In this document: positions 1-5,923 of the stretch, one piece after another
Layout of the letters: each line of letters starts with the position of its first letter
Position numbering within the stretch: the first letter of the stretch is position 1
Source of the DNA: Kosmotogaceae bacterium UBA1373
Lineage (GTDB): Bacteria; Thermotogota; Thermotogae; Petrotogales; Kosmotogaceae
Assembly (NCBI GenBank): GCA_002305955.1
Contig: DBRH01000077.1
Coordinates: 1 to 8,221 of the forward strand
Direction: 5' to 3'
DNA: 8,221 bases
The notes under the pieces: model-generated
What the model was told of the DNA's origin: nothing
The model's input: only the letters and a program-made list of their open reading frames with translations
The model's database searches: none
Position numbers and translations under genes: made by a program

Positions 1-402
1 CTGGTGGTCCACGATGCCTACAGACCCTGGTATGTCACAAAGATGTTCTGGGACGCGACCCCTGACGACCTCAAAGAGTTCGTAGCCGATCCGCAGAAAG
101 GTTCCAGACACAACAGGGGCTGTGCAGTCGATGTCTCTCTATACATACTGAATACGGGAGAGATTATCGATTTCGGCGGTGGTTACGACGAATTCTCTGA
201 AAGGTCGTACATAGATTACCCCGGCGGCACGAGCCTGCAGAGATCTCACAGGGAGCTCCTAAGGGAAACCATGGTCTCCGTTGGCTTCGAACCTTTGCAG
301 GAAGAGTGGTGGCACTTCGATTATCGCGACTGGAAGAGCTATACTATCGGAAACCTTACCTTTGAAGAGCTGGACTCTCTTCAGGAGAGTTCGGGCTTTT
401 AG
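1..402 (+). CDS. D-alanyl-D-alanine dipeptidase, VanX/DdpX family (M15D), 5' truncated by window
   Basis: Zinc dipeptidase of the VanX/DdpX family, which hydrolyses D-Ala-D-Ala; in organisms without vancomycin resistance the usual role is recovery of D-alanine from peptidoglycan. The reading frame is open from base 1, so the N-terminus lies upstream and 133 C-terminal residues are visible. Numbering from base 1, the substrate-binding arginine motif YRP is at 7-9, SRHNRG.AVD at 35-44 supplies zinc ligands His37 and Asp44 with the family's spacing, and EEWWHF at 101-106 supplies the catalytic base Glu102 and third ligand His105. DFGGGYDEFSE between them also matches the family. All catalytic residues are present, so it should be active. 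Cellular location cannot be judged without the N-terminus. No vanH or vanA-like gene is visible downstream, so a resistance operon is not supported. The next gene starts 32 bases after the stop, on the same strand. Confidence 0.88.
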   Translation: MVVHDAYRPWYVTKMFWDATPDDLKEFVADPQKGSRHNRGCAVDVSLYILNTGEIIDFGGGYDEFSERSYIDYPGGTSLQRSHRELLRETMVSVGFEPLQEEWWHFDYRDWKSYTIGNLTFEELDSLQESSGF

Positions 403-421
403 ATAGATTGGCTTCTAGCCT

Positions 422-427
422 GGGAGG
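422..427 (+). promoter_or_regulatory. Shine-Dalgarno site that sets the start of the UroD-family gene
   Basis: GGGAGG lies 7 bases before the TTG at 435. The upstream in-frame TTG at 408 has its nearest SD-like word (AGGAG, 383-387) about 20 bases away, and the downstream ATG at 462 has none. This favours TTG 435 as the start. Confidence 0.6.
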
Positions 428-434
428 CATCGTC

Positions 435-1493
435 TTGTATCACCGACCGGATTTTTCGATCATGCTGTACGCACTCGGGCGCGCAAAAGAGCCCGGGCGC
501 GTACCTTTTTTCGAGCTCTTCGCCGACAGGGAAATAATCGAAGAGGTGATGGGTTTCAAGCTGGCCGATCCCGGTAGTGAAAGCGGGAAGTACTTCGATC
601 AGCTGGCGAGTTTCTATTATGAGCTGGGGTACGATTATGTGCCTTTCTATCTCATTCCCCGCTTCCCGCTCGCCGACAAGATAGATAGCGAGGACACCGC
701 CCTTTACAGGCGCTCCAGAAGAAGATGGGTGAACGAAAAGGACGGTCCGATCCGGTCTCTCAAAGACCTCGAAGAAGCTCGCTGGCCGGAACCGGAAGAG
801 TCTTTGGATTTCGAACTCTTCAGGGAACTTGGGGAACGTCTTCCTCCGGGCATGAAAATTATAGGCGGGGCCGCGGGAGGACCCTTCGAGCACGCGAGCA
901 TGCTTCTCGGTCTCGAGAGGTTCTCGCTGGCGGTTTACGAAGAGCCGGAGCTGGTCGATGAGCTGGTCGGGAAAATCGGTAGGATACTGACAGGTGCGGC
1001 CAGAATCATCTCCTCTTTTGACTGCGTAGGGGCGTACTGCTTCGGCGACGATCTTGGCTACAAGACGGCCACGATCTTCTCGCCCAAACATCTCAGAAAA
1101 CTGGTCTTCCCCTGGTACAGTGAAATCGCCCGGATCGTTCACACGGCGGGAAAACCTTTCATACTTCACAGCTGCGGCAATCTGGCCACCGTTATGGACG
1201 ACATAATAGCCGCCGGAATAGATGCCAAGCATTCATTCGAGGATATCATCACGCCGGTCTCTATGGCAAAAAAACTATGGGGCGAGCGAATCGCCGTCCT
1301 CGGGGGCGTCGATGTCGATTTTCTCTGCAAGGCCGACCCCGAAAGTGTGAGAAAACACACTTTGAAACTGCTGGAAGAGTGTGCGCCGGGTGGAGGCTAC
1401 GCTCTGGGTACGGGTAACACGGTCGCCAATTACATACCGGTGAAAAACTACCTGGCTATGCTTGGGGCCGGTAACGAATTCAATAGCCGCTGA
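435..1493 (+). CDS. Uroporphyrinogen decarboxylase/MtaA superfamily protein (methyltransferase-like), not HemE
   Basis: A 352-residue protein of the URO-D superfamily, which includes haem-pathway decarboxylases and corrinoid-dependent methyltransferases such as MtaA and MtbA. The N-terminus has the family signature RVPFFELFAD (22-31) after an EP.RVP-type helix; GDDLG followed by SPKHLRKLVFPWY (204 onward) and GGVDVDFL near 290 are typical core strands. His245-Ser-Cys247 in HSCGN is the HxC zinc motif of the methyltransferase branch, and Cys316 in EECAPGGGY is placed so that it might complete H-x-C-Xn-C. The RQAGRYLP-type substrate motif of true HemE is absent. No corrinoid protein or partner methyltransferase is in the window, so the substrate is unknown; methyl transfer is an inference from the motif. 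The TTG start at 435 was chosen for its SD; TTG 408 and ATG 462 are alternatives. It may be cotranscribed with the dipeptidase gene 32 bases upstream. Confidence 0.85.
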   Translation: MYHRPDFSIMLYALGRAKEPGRVPFFELFADREIIEEVMGFKLADPGSESGKYFDQLASFYYELGYDYVPFYLIPRFPLADKIDSEDTALYRRSRRRWVNEKDGPIRSLKDLEEARWPEPEESLDFELFRELGERLPPGMKIIGGAAGGPFEHASMLLGLERFSLAVYEEPELVDELVGKIGRILTGAARIISSFDCVGAYCFGDDLGYKTATIFSPKHLRKLVFPWYSEIARIVHTAGKPFILHSCGNLATVMDDIIAAGIDAKHSFEDIITPVSMAKKLWGERIAVLGGVDVDFLCKADPESVRKHTLKLLEECAPGGGYALGTGNTVANYIPVKNYLAMLGAGNEFNSR

Positions 1494-1799
1494 ACTGGAA
1501 ACCGCTTCGCCGTTGAATCGATTTTTACTTCCCTGAAAGTTTTCAATTTATATTTGAGTATTTTGCACTTCTAGCTATTTATCTATGTTTTTTCCGAAGC
1601 ATACTAACTGAAGGTTTTTCAGAAAATACTGTCTAGCATGGCCGACAATGAGAACTATGGTGCTATTAGTAAATTCTGGAAAAGTACTGAAAACTATAAA
1701 AATTATCCGTAATATAAAAAATATTTATATAGGACTTGATTTATTTATATATTTTATGATATTATCGGACCATATAAGAAATATATCTGAGGTGATCGT
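1494..1799. other. AT-rich intergenic region of 306 bp with small palindromes
   Basis: Visibly AT-rich compared with the flanking genes. It holds the MFS promoter (listed separately) and two similar small inverted repeats: TGAAA-GT-TTTCA at 1534-1545 and CTGAA-N5-TTCAG at 1608-1622. Neither is followed by a clean T tract, so they are not convincing terminators. An open stretch of 24 codons starting at ATG 1638 and ending at 1712 has no SD and an Asn/Lys/Tyr-rich composition expected of AT-rich DNA; I do not call it a gene. No intrinsic terminator for the upstream UroD-family gene was found. Confidence 0.6.
1736..1765 (+). promoter_or_regulatory. Predicted sigma-70-type promoter of the MFS exporter gene
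   Basis: TTGATT (1736-1741) and TATTAT (1760-1765) are separated by 18 bases, with A/T-only runs upstream (about 1711-1730) that could act as an UP-like element. Transcription would start near 1772. The gene's SD, GAGGTGATC at 1789-1797, is a nine-base match to the anti-SD complement and sits just before ATG 1800. Confidence 0.5.
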
Positions 1800-3113
1800 A
1801 TGAAAGATCTCGGGAGAAATTTCTGGCTTTACGCGATTGGTAGATTGGTATCCTTGATAGGAAGCGGTATTCAATCTCTGGCGATTCCGCTTTATATACT
1901 CGATCTTACCGGTTCGGGAACGATCATGGGAACTTTCATGGTGATAACCATGCTTCCAAGGATTCTCTTCGGCCCTGTTGCTGGCGTTCTGGGCGACCGG
2001 TTCAATCGAAAAATGATCATGGTATACATGGACTTCGCGCGAGGGGCGGCGATTCTTGCGATGGCCGTACTGGCAGGCGCCAACAGTCTGACCATAACGG
2101 TTCTTTTCATCTTCCAGCTTTTGATATCCACTTTCGATATCTCCTTCGATCCCGCAACCGCGGCGATGCTGCCCGACATCATAGAGAGCGACAAGCTGCT
2201 CAGGGGTAACTCGATACTTGGAGCGATAAACTCCCTCTCATACATAATCGGCCCGGCACTGGGTGGGATACTTTACGGAATGTTTGGAATAGAAGCGGTT
2301 CTCATCCTCAATGGTGCCTCGTACATCGCATCCGCGATCAGCGAGATCTTCATAAGGTATCAGCAAACTACAGAGAAGGGCAAAATATCCTTGAAGAGCG
2401 TATTCAAAGATGTAGTCGAAGGCGTGCGCTATATGCGAAAGATCAACGGCCTCATTCTCGTTATGGTTTTCGCGATGCTCTCGAACTTCCTTCTATCTCC
2501 CTTCTTTTCGGTGGTCTTCCCGTTTTTCGCCAGAACAATCGTGGGTTTCACCAGTGAACAGTACGGCTTTCTTCAATCGGGCTGGGTCGTGGGAGTGCTC
2601 ATAGGAAACGTGATACTCGGAACGCTTCTATCTAAGAAGAGACAGGGCAACCTCTTCGCGATGGGTCTTACGGCCGAAACCCTGATACTCTTTCTTCTGA
2701 CCGTGTTCTTCTTCCCTTATTTCATCGATCTGTTCGGCTGGGCCAGCTGGCGGTATTTCGCCGCTCTTGGCCTTCCTATACTCGTCACGGGCATTTTCAA
2801 CGCTTTCGTCAACACGCCTTTGAACACGTTGTTCCAAAAAATCGTTCCCACCAATTACAGGTCGCGAATCTTTTCGGTAATATCCATCCTCGCTCAGATA
2901 GCGACTCCTCTGGGTGCGGCGATCTACGGCTTTGCCGTCGACCGCGTGCCGGTACACTATTTGATACTGGTATCGTCCATAGGCAACGCCTTGCTTACGC
3001 TGGTATTCCTCTTGAAGGGCATGACGAAGCTCTTCGATGGGAAGACCCCCGACAACAAGACGGGTCTTGTCGAGAAATCAGTAGAAGCGATAAAAGAGGG
3101 AGCCAGCCTTTAG
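1800..3113 (+). CDS. MFS transporter, EntS/MefA-like drug or siderophore efflux type
   Basis: A 437-residue inner-membrane protein with roughly 10-12 hydrophobic segments and a hydrophilic C-terminal tail of about 25 residues. The N-terminal pattern NFWLYAIGRLVSLIGSGIQSLAIPLYILDLTGS is characteristic of the MFS_3 group (enterobactin exporter EntS, macrolide exporters MefA-type). Motif A, GVLGDRFNRK, lies at residues 62-71 between the second and third segments. The family exports small molecules by proton antiport; the substrate cannot be read from sequence. It has its own promoter and a very strong SD, is monocistronic, and converges on another MFS gene 59 bases downstream. That neighbour belongs to a different MFS branch, so the pair is not a tandem duplication. 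Length is normal for the family and nothing looks broken. Confidence 0.88.
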   Translation: MKDLGRNFWLYAIGRLVSLIGSGIQSLAIPLYILDLTGSGTIMGTFMVITMLPRILFGPVAGVLGDRFNRKMIMVYMDFARGAAILAMAVLAGANSLTITVLFIFQLLISTFDISFDPATAAMLPDIIESDKLLRGNSILGAINSLSYIIGPALGGILYGMFGIEAVLILNGASYIASAISEIFIRYQQTTEKGKISLKSVFKDVVEGVRYMRKINGLILVMVFAMLSNFLLSPFFSVVFPFFARTIVGFTSEQYGFLQSGWVVGVLIGNVILGTLLSKKRQGNLFAMGLTAETLILFLLTVFFFPYFIDLFGWASWRYFAALGLPILVTGIFNAFVNTPLNTLFQKIVPTNYRSRIFSVISILAQIATPLGAAIYGFAVDRVPVHYLILVSSIGNALLTLVFLLKGMTKLFDGKTPDNKTGLVEKSVEAIKEGASL

Positions 3114-3161
3114 CGCCAACTCCTTTCGCGAGAAGTTAATCAACGTTTCACACCATCAAAA

Positions 3162-3184
3162 GCCGGAGTATTTCAGCCTCCGGC
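3162..3184 (-). terminator. Intrinsic terminator overlapping the end of the minus-strand MFS gene
   Basis: GCCGGAG (3162-3168) pairs with CTCCGGC (3178-3184) around a 9-base loop. Read on the minus strand the stem is followed directly by TTTT, as expected for termination of the gene ending at 3173. The gene's TGA stop lies in the loop and its last codons form one arm. ACACC (3150-3154) and GGTGT (3185-3189) could form an outer stem across a 7-base bulge. On the plus strand the following bases are only weakly T-rich, so termination of the converging MFS gene here is possible but less certain. Confidence 0.6.
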
Positions 3185-4324
3185 GGTGTCTTTGTACTTC
3201 TCTCTTGAATTAGTTCTCTTCAACAGACCGATGAAGAATACGATACCGGCCGCCGCCATTCCGGCTACCCCGAAGGATCTGAAGGCCAGAGTCACCGAAA
3301 GCCTTTCGATCAGGAAACCCCCACCGATCGAGCCGGCGATAAAGGTCAAACCGGATCTTACGACCCAGAAAACGCTCTGGGCAGAAGCCAGATGCTCCTT
3401 CGGCAACCTGAAGTGAATGTAATCGAAAAGCGAATAGTACATGAGAATATAAGTGAGTCCGTGAAGCGTCTCGGCGAGATACAGGGATACGACGCTCGTG
3501 GTGAAGGATATTAGTATCATTCTGACGCCTATCACACCCATACCGATCTCCAGAACGGCCAGATTTCCGATTCTGGATATCAGCCTGTCGGCATAAAGAA
3601 GAAAGGGTATTTCCGATACCGCGGTTATCGCAAAGATAACGCCTACGGCAGAGACATCCATACCCCTCTCTCTGGTGAGAAGAGGTATGAAGGAGTTGTG
3701 GAACGAGTTGAGAGTTATGCCCAGGAACATGCCGGCGGTCATTATCGAGTACTCAAAAAGCGTTCCGTCGGTCGTTTTTTTCTTCGACGGTCCGCGTAAA
3801 GCATCAGTCCCGTGGTCTTTCAGGCCGATTGTCATCGCCGAGATAGAGACTAACAGAGAAGTTGCCACGAAAAGCCATATGAAAGAAGTGCCCAAAACCA
3901 TGCTCAGGCAGAAGGAAGTGATGGCGAAACCGATCGTTCCGCACAACCTTATCCTGTCGAATCGACCGCCCGTCAGTTTGATTCTAGACATGATCAAAGA
4001 ATCCCCGATAGGAACGATCCCCGAAAAGAAAAAGGAAAAAACAAACATGAACAAAAGGTTGGTCGCGAAATCTCCGGCCAGGAAGACCGGCCAGATGAGG
4101 AAGGCGGTGGCGATCGAAACGATGTAATAAATACGTCTCTCGCCTATCTTCGAACCCAGTTTGAACCAGAAGGGACTGGATGCGAGCGACACGATGGGCA
4201 ATACGGTCATAAGAAAACCGATCTGGACCGAAGAGTAACCTGCCAGATCGAAGTACTGGCTCAACATGTTCTTGGTTGCCAGGCTGGCGTATATCAACGC
4301 TTCAAAGAAAATTATCCTGGGCAT
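3173..4324 (-). CDS. MFS transporter, MFS_1-like (PF12832-type) permease
   Basis: A 383-residue membrane protein with about 12 hydrophobic segments and a basic loop near 178-187 dividing the two halves. The pattern GDSL (107-110) followed by RFDRIRLCGTIGFAI (121-135), and ETLHGLTY (285-292) in the second half, resembles the MFS_1_like/HcaT/LacY-type group, usually proton symporters for small organic solutes. The substrate cannot be assigned. The frame can be extended to a GTG at 4339, but the ATG at 4324 has AAGGA (4332-4336) at 7-base spacing, and a TATAAT at 4353-4358 would put the transcript start near 4346, leaving no room for an SD before the GTG. The gene ends inside a terminator hairpin. 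It is divergent from the lipoprotein gene and convergent with the other MFS gene, so probably monocistronic. Confidence 0.85.
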   Translation of the reverse strand: MPRIIFFEALIYASLATKNMLSQYFDLAGYSSVQIGFLMTVLPIVSLASSPFWFKLGSKIGERRIYYIVSIATAFLIWPVFLAGDFATNLLFMFVFSFFFSGIVPIGDSLIMSRIKLTGGRFDRIRLCGTIGFAITSFCLSMVLGTSFIWLFVATSLLVSISAMTIGLKDHGTDALRGPSKKKTTDGTLFEYSIMTAGMFLGITLNSFHNSFIPLLTRERGMDVSAVGVIFAITAVSEIPFLLYADRLISRIGNLAVLEIGMGVIGVRMILISFTTSVVSLYLAETLHGLTYILMYYSLFDYIHFRLPKEHLASAQSVFWVVRSGLTFIAGSIGGGFLIERLSVTLAFRSFGVAGMAAAGIVFFIGLLKRTNSREKYKDTAGG

Positions 4325-4352
4325 GATACTGTCCTTCACCGTCGATAAGGCA

Positions 4353-4358
4353 ATTATA
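4353..4358 (-). promoter_or_regulatory. -10 element (TATAAT) of the minus-strand MFS gene
   Basis: On the minus strand a perfect TATAAT lies 28 bases before the ATG at 4324, giving a predicted leader of about 20 bases that includes the AAGGA SD. No good -35 hexamer is seen at 16-18 bases upstream, so the promoter may be weak or activator-dependent. Confidence 0.4.
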
Positions 4359-4402
4359 TTACCACCAGCGGGAGTTTATATGAAGGGAAGGTTCTAACAG
4401 GC

Positions 4403-4448
4403 AAAGGAGTAAAATGTCATCGTAGCAGGCGGGGGACTGAGCGGTTGA
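4403..4448 (+). pseudogene. Remnant of the start of a Rossmann-fold (FAD/NAD-binding) gene
   Basis: A textbook SD, AAAGGAG (4403-4409), is followed by an ATG at 4414 that gives only three codons. In the frame beginning at 4416 the bases read Val-Ile-Val-Ala-Gly-Gly-Gly-Leu-Ser-Gly and then TGA (4446-4448). This is exactly the beta strand and GxGxxG loop found at the extreme N-terminus of FAD- or NAD-dependent oxidoreductases. Restoring one G after the ATG would place SD, start codon and motif in one frame. The rest of such a gene is absent; the lipoprotein gene's upstream region follows at once. My reading is a gene decayed by a one-base loss and a large deletion. Ten matching codons could arise by chance, so this is tentative. 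Confidence 0.4.
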
Positions 4449-4475
4449 CGATACCGATATAGATTTCAATATCGG
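4445..4475 (+). promoter_or_regulatory. Upstream region of the lipoprotein gene: TTGACG box and 7-bp inverted repeat
   Basis: TTGACG (4445-4450) resembles a -35 box, but the bases 16-18 further on (around 4467-4473, AATATC) are a poor -10. CCGATAT (4454-4460) and ATATCGG (4469-4475) form a perfect 7-bp inverted repeat with an 8-base loop. It ends two bases before the SD GGGAGGTG (4478-4485), so it could be an operator or, if transcribed, a leader hairpin next to the ribosome site. There is no T tract, so it is not a terminator. Confidence 0.35.
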
Positions 4476-4490
4476 CAGGGAGGTGTCATC

Positions 4491-4919
4491 ATGAAAAAAC
4501 CGTTAGTTGCTTTATCGTTTTTTGGGGCTTTCCTGATACTATTCTTGAGCGGGTGCTTCTTGGTCGATCCTTCTATAAAAGTGGTCCTGTTGATCGAAAA
4601 CTTCAAAAAGTACTGGGAACAGGAAGATCCAGCCGCGCTTGCGGGCCTCTATACGGATCCGGCCCACATAAATACGGCTACGAAAACCTTTGCCCAGATA
4701 GAAAACACCTACGACGGAATGTTCTCGGGAAGGGGTGTGGTGTCTTTCACGTTCATCAGCGAGAAGGACATAGATTTCAACGCAACCCTTACCGAAGCGG
4801 ACGTCCAGTTCACAGCCGTTATAGATTACACAAGCGGTCCGAACGAGACAAAAACATACGTGTGGAAAGTTAAAAGAGCGGGTACGAGGTGGCTAATCTA
4901 TCGTTCCAACAATTATTGA
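4491..4919 (+). CDS. Small secreted lipoprotein with NTF2-like domain
   Basis: A 142-residue predicted lipoprotein. Residues 1-22 form a signal peptide: Lys2-Lys3, a hydrophobic core, and the lipobox Leu-Ser-Gly-Cys with the lipidated cysteine at 22. It should be exported by Sec, cleaved by signal peptidase II and anchored to the membrane. The mature part (about 30-142) begins with a helix containing YWEQEDPAALAGLYTD and ends in alternating strands with VWKVKRAGTRWLIYRS. That order, helices with W..(D/E)D...L..LY followed by a curved sheet, is typical of SnoaL/NTF2-like (DUF4440-type) domains, which usually bind small ligands or serve as scaffolds. No catalytic residues can be assigned. The ATG has a strong SD (GGGAGGTG). 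It stands alone, divergent from the MFS gene and convergent with the membrane-protein gene. Confidence 0.75.
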   Translation: MKKPLVALSFFGAFLILFLSGCFLVDPSIKVVLLIENFKKYWEQEDPAALAGLYTDPAHINTATKTFAQIENTYDGMFSGRGVVSFTFISEKDIDFNATLTEADVQFTAVIDYTSGPNETKTYVWKVKRAGTRWLIYRSNNY

Positions 4920-4935
4920 AGGGACTCCGATCGCG

Positions 4936-5028
4936 ATGAGAACTCTGCTTACCGGGGTGAGCGTGTTGAATCTCATCTACAGAGACCCGGCCAGAATGAT
5001 CGAAGATTATCTACGATACAAACGCTAG
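4936..5028 (+). CDS. Possible 30-residue small ORF, unknown
   Basis: ATG 4936 opens a 30-codon frame (begins MRTLLTGVSVLNLIYRDP, ends DYLRYKR) starting 16 bases after the lipoprotein stop. The composition is protein-like, with a hydrophobic first half and a charged end, and the codons match the neighbours. The nearest SD-like word, GGGA at 4921-4924, is 11 bases away, which is weak. The frame stays open upstream to 4897, so it could equally be the tail of a decayed gene. The segment is bracketed by AGGGACT (4920-4926) and AGTCCCT (5027-5033). I do not recognise the peptide. An imperfect palindrome at 4999-5017 lacks a T tract, and no terminator is seen between the converging genes here. Confidence 0.25.
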   Translation: MRTLLTGVSVLNLIYRDPARMIEDYLRYKR

Positions 5029-5042
5029 TCCCTCAACCATCT

Positions 5043-5672
5043 TCATTCTTTACTGAAAGACCTTACGAAAAGAAAGGAGAAGGGTATCACAAAAAGCGCA
5101 TAGACCGTGACCATAGTCACCCTGTCGAAATTGTTCCAGTAAACGAGCGTGGCCACGACTATGAAGGCTAAAAAGCTCAGCCCGAAATACTTCCAGCGTT
5201 TCGAAAGTTCCGTGGCGGCCAGGATGGCTACGCCTGGAATGATCTCAATCGCGGTCGTTACACTTAAACCGTGAGAGAGAACAGCGAACCCTATAAATAT
5301 CAGTCCCACCGTCCTGCCTATAATCGAGATAGACTGATTCCGCGAAAGCGAAAGGCCGGCCGAAAAAATGGCTTTTGCGGCGAAGGGGATGAGAATGAAA
5401 GATATGAAACAGTCGGTACCTATCTCGTATCCCATGCCCGTGTAGAACATCGCAAGGAGAAAAACTATAGCCAGTGCGATATTCGAAGAAAGGTTGTCTA
5501 CGGCTTTTTCTCTTTCATCCAGATCTCTAATCAGGCCCGACATTCTCAAAATCGGAAAGAGGAAAAGTCCGGTCAGGAGAAAGGAAAACCATGGACTGAC
5601 CGTCTGAATAAGTGTCAGTGCGACCGAGATGAGTATCACGTCGAAAATCAGGATGAACGTCTTTTGAAGCAT
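5043..5672 (-). CDS. Multi-spanning membrane protein, partner of HTH regulator (unknown function)
   Basis: A 209-residue hydrophobic protein with about eight predicted membrane segments (roughly 4-23, 26-45, 62-81, 85-105, 117-134, 139-154, 162-179, 186-204). The only sizeable polar loop, after segment 2, carries RDLDEREK (49-56). A DERE-type motif in this place is seen in small membrane proteins encoded next to short HTH regulators (for example the DUF2178 type), but I cannot confirm membership. No catalytic or transport motif is visible. The ATG at 5672 lies one base after the regulator's TGA, and its SD (AAGGTGAT) is inside the regulator's last codons, so translation is coupled. The same frame runs further upstream to 5777, but that part overlaps the regulator gene and has lower-quality, Arg/Cys-rich sequence, so it was not used. 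It should be expressed from the regulator's promoter. Confidence 0.75.
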   Translation of the reverse strand: MLQKTFILIFDVILISVALTLIQTVSPWFSFLLTGLFLFPILRMSGLIRDLDEREKAVDNLSSNIALAIVFLLAMFYTGMGYEIGTDCFISFILIPFAAKAIFSAGLSLSRNQSISIIGRTVGLIFIGFAVLSHGLSVTTAIEIIPGVAILAATELSKRWKYFGLSFLAFIVVATLVYWNNFDRVTMVTVYALFVIPFSFLFVRSFSKE

Positions 5673-5673
5673 A

Positions 5674-5877
5674 TCAATCACCTTCTTCGATAATGAACAG
5701 GTCTTCCGCTCTGCAGCGCAACACACGCGCGATCTTGAGAGCCAGCTTGACAGAAGGATTGAACCGCCCCTTCTCAATCGCGATGATCGTCTGCCTGCTT
5801 ACTCCTACAAGCTCTGCCAGAGATTCCTGAGTTATCTCGTCGTTCTTGAACCTGAATTCCCGCAGCCTGTTCTTCAT
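5674..5877 (-). CDS. Small Cro/C1 (XRE)-family HTH transcriptional regulator
   Basis: A 67-residue protein that is essentially one Cro/C1-type helix-turn-helix domain, similar in size to YozG-like regulators. Residues 16-37 (from TQESLAELVGVSRQTI to EKG) contain the two HTH helices, with Gln17, Ser27, Arg28 and Gln29 at the usual DNA-contacting positions, and NPSVKLALKIARVL supplies helices 4-5. Such proteins bind palindromes as dimers and commonly repress their own operon. The start chosen is ATG 5877, with AGGTGG (5883-5888) as SD; GTG codons at 5886 and 5889 are in frame but would use up that SD. It is the first gene of a two-gene operon with the membrane protein and is preceded by a palindromic promoter. 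The regulator may sense a state controlled by its membrane partner, which is inference. Confidence 0.88.
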   Translation of the reverse strand: MKNRLREFRFKNDEITQESLAELVGVSRQTIIAIEKGRFNPSVKLALKIARVLRCRAEDLFIIEEGD

Positions 5878-5894
5878 ATCCACCACCTGTGAAT

Positions 5895-5923
5895 ATTGTA
5901 CATAATACTTTACATTATGTCAA
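5895..5923 (-). promoter_or_regulatory. Strong sigma-70 promoter of the HTH/membrane-protein operon
   Basis: Read on the minus strand, a perfect TTGACA (5918-5923) and TACAAT (5895-5900) are separated by exactly 17 bases. The predicted transcript start is near 5888, so the leader is only about 11 bases and begins at the SD itself. Both hexamers fall within or at the edge of the palindrome at 5897-5935, so a bound dimer would block RNA polymerase. Confidence 0.8.

Noticed and set aside
399..1232. Open frame of 277 codons on the minus strand opposite the UroD-family gene
   Set aside because: It is the antisense shadow of a gene with clear family motifs; its translation has no recognisable domain and no SD.
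435..1493. HemE (uroporphyrinogen decarboxylase of haem synthesis)
   Set aside because: The N-terminal Arg-rich substrate motif of HemE is missing, while the HxC metal motif of the methyltransferase branch is present.
1638..1712. 24-codon ORF in the AT-rich gap
   Set aside because: No SD, Asn/Lys/Tyr-rich composition as expected from AT-rich noncoding DNA, and no recognised similarity.
3675..4127. 150-codon plus-strand frame opposite the second MFS gene
   Set aside because: Antisense shadow of a membrane protein: the translation is an unstructured Lys/Met/Pro-rich sequence typical of reverse reading of hydrophobic codons.
4414..4425. Three-codon minicistron (ATG TCA TCG TAG) with a perfect SD, as a regulatory leader peptide
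   Set aside because: Explained better as a frameshifted gene start, since the overlapping frame encodes a Rossmann GxGxxG motif.
5674..5777. N-terminal extension of the membrane protein to 5777
   Set aside because: It would overlap the regulator gene by about 100 bases in another frame; the coupled ATG at 5672 with its SD explains the data better.
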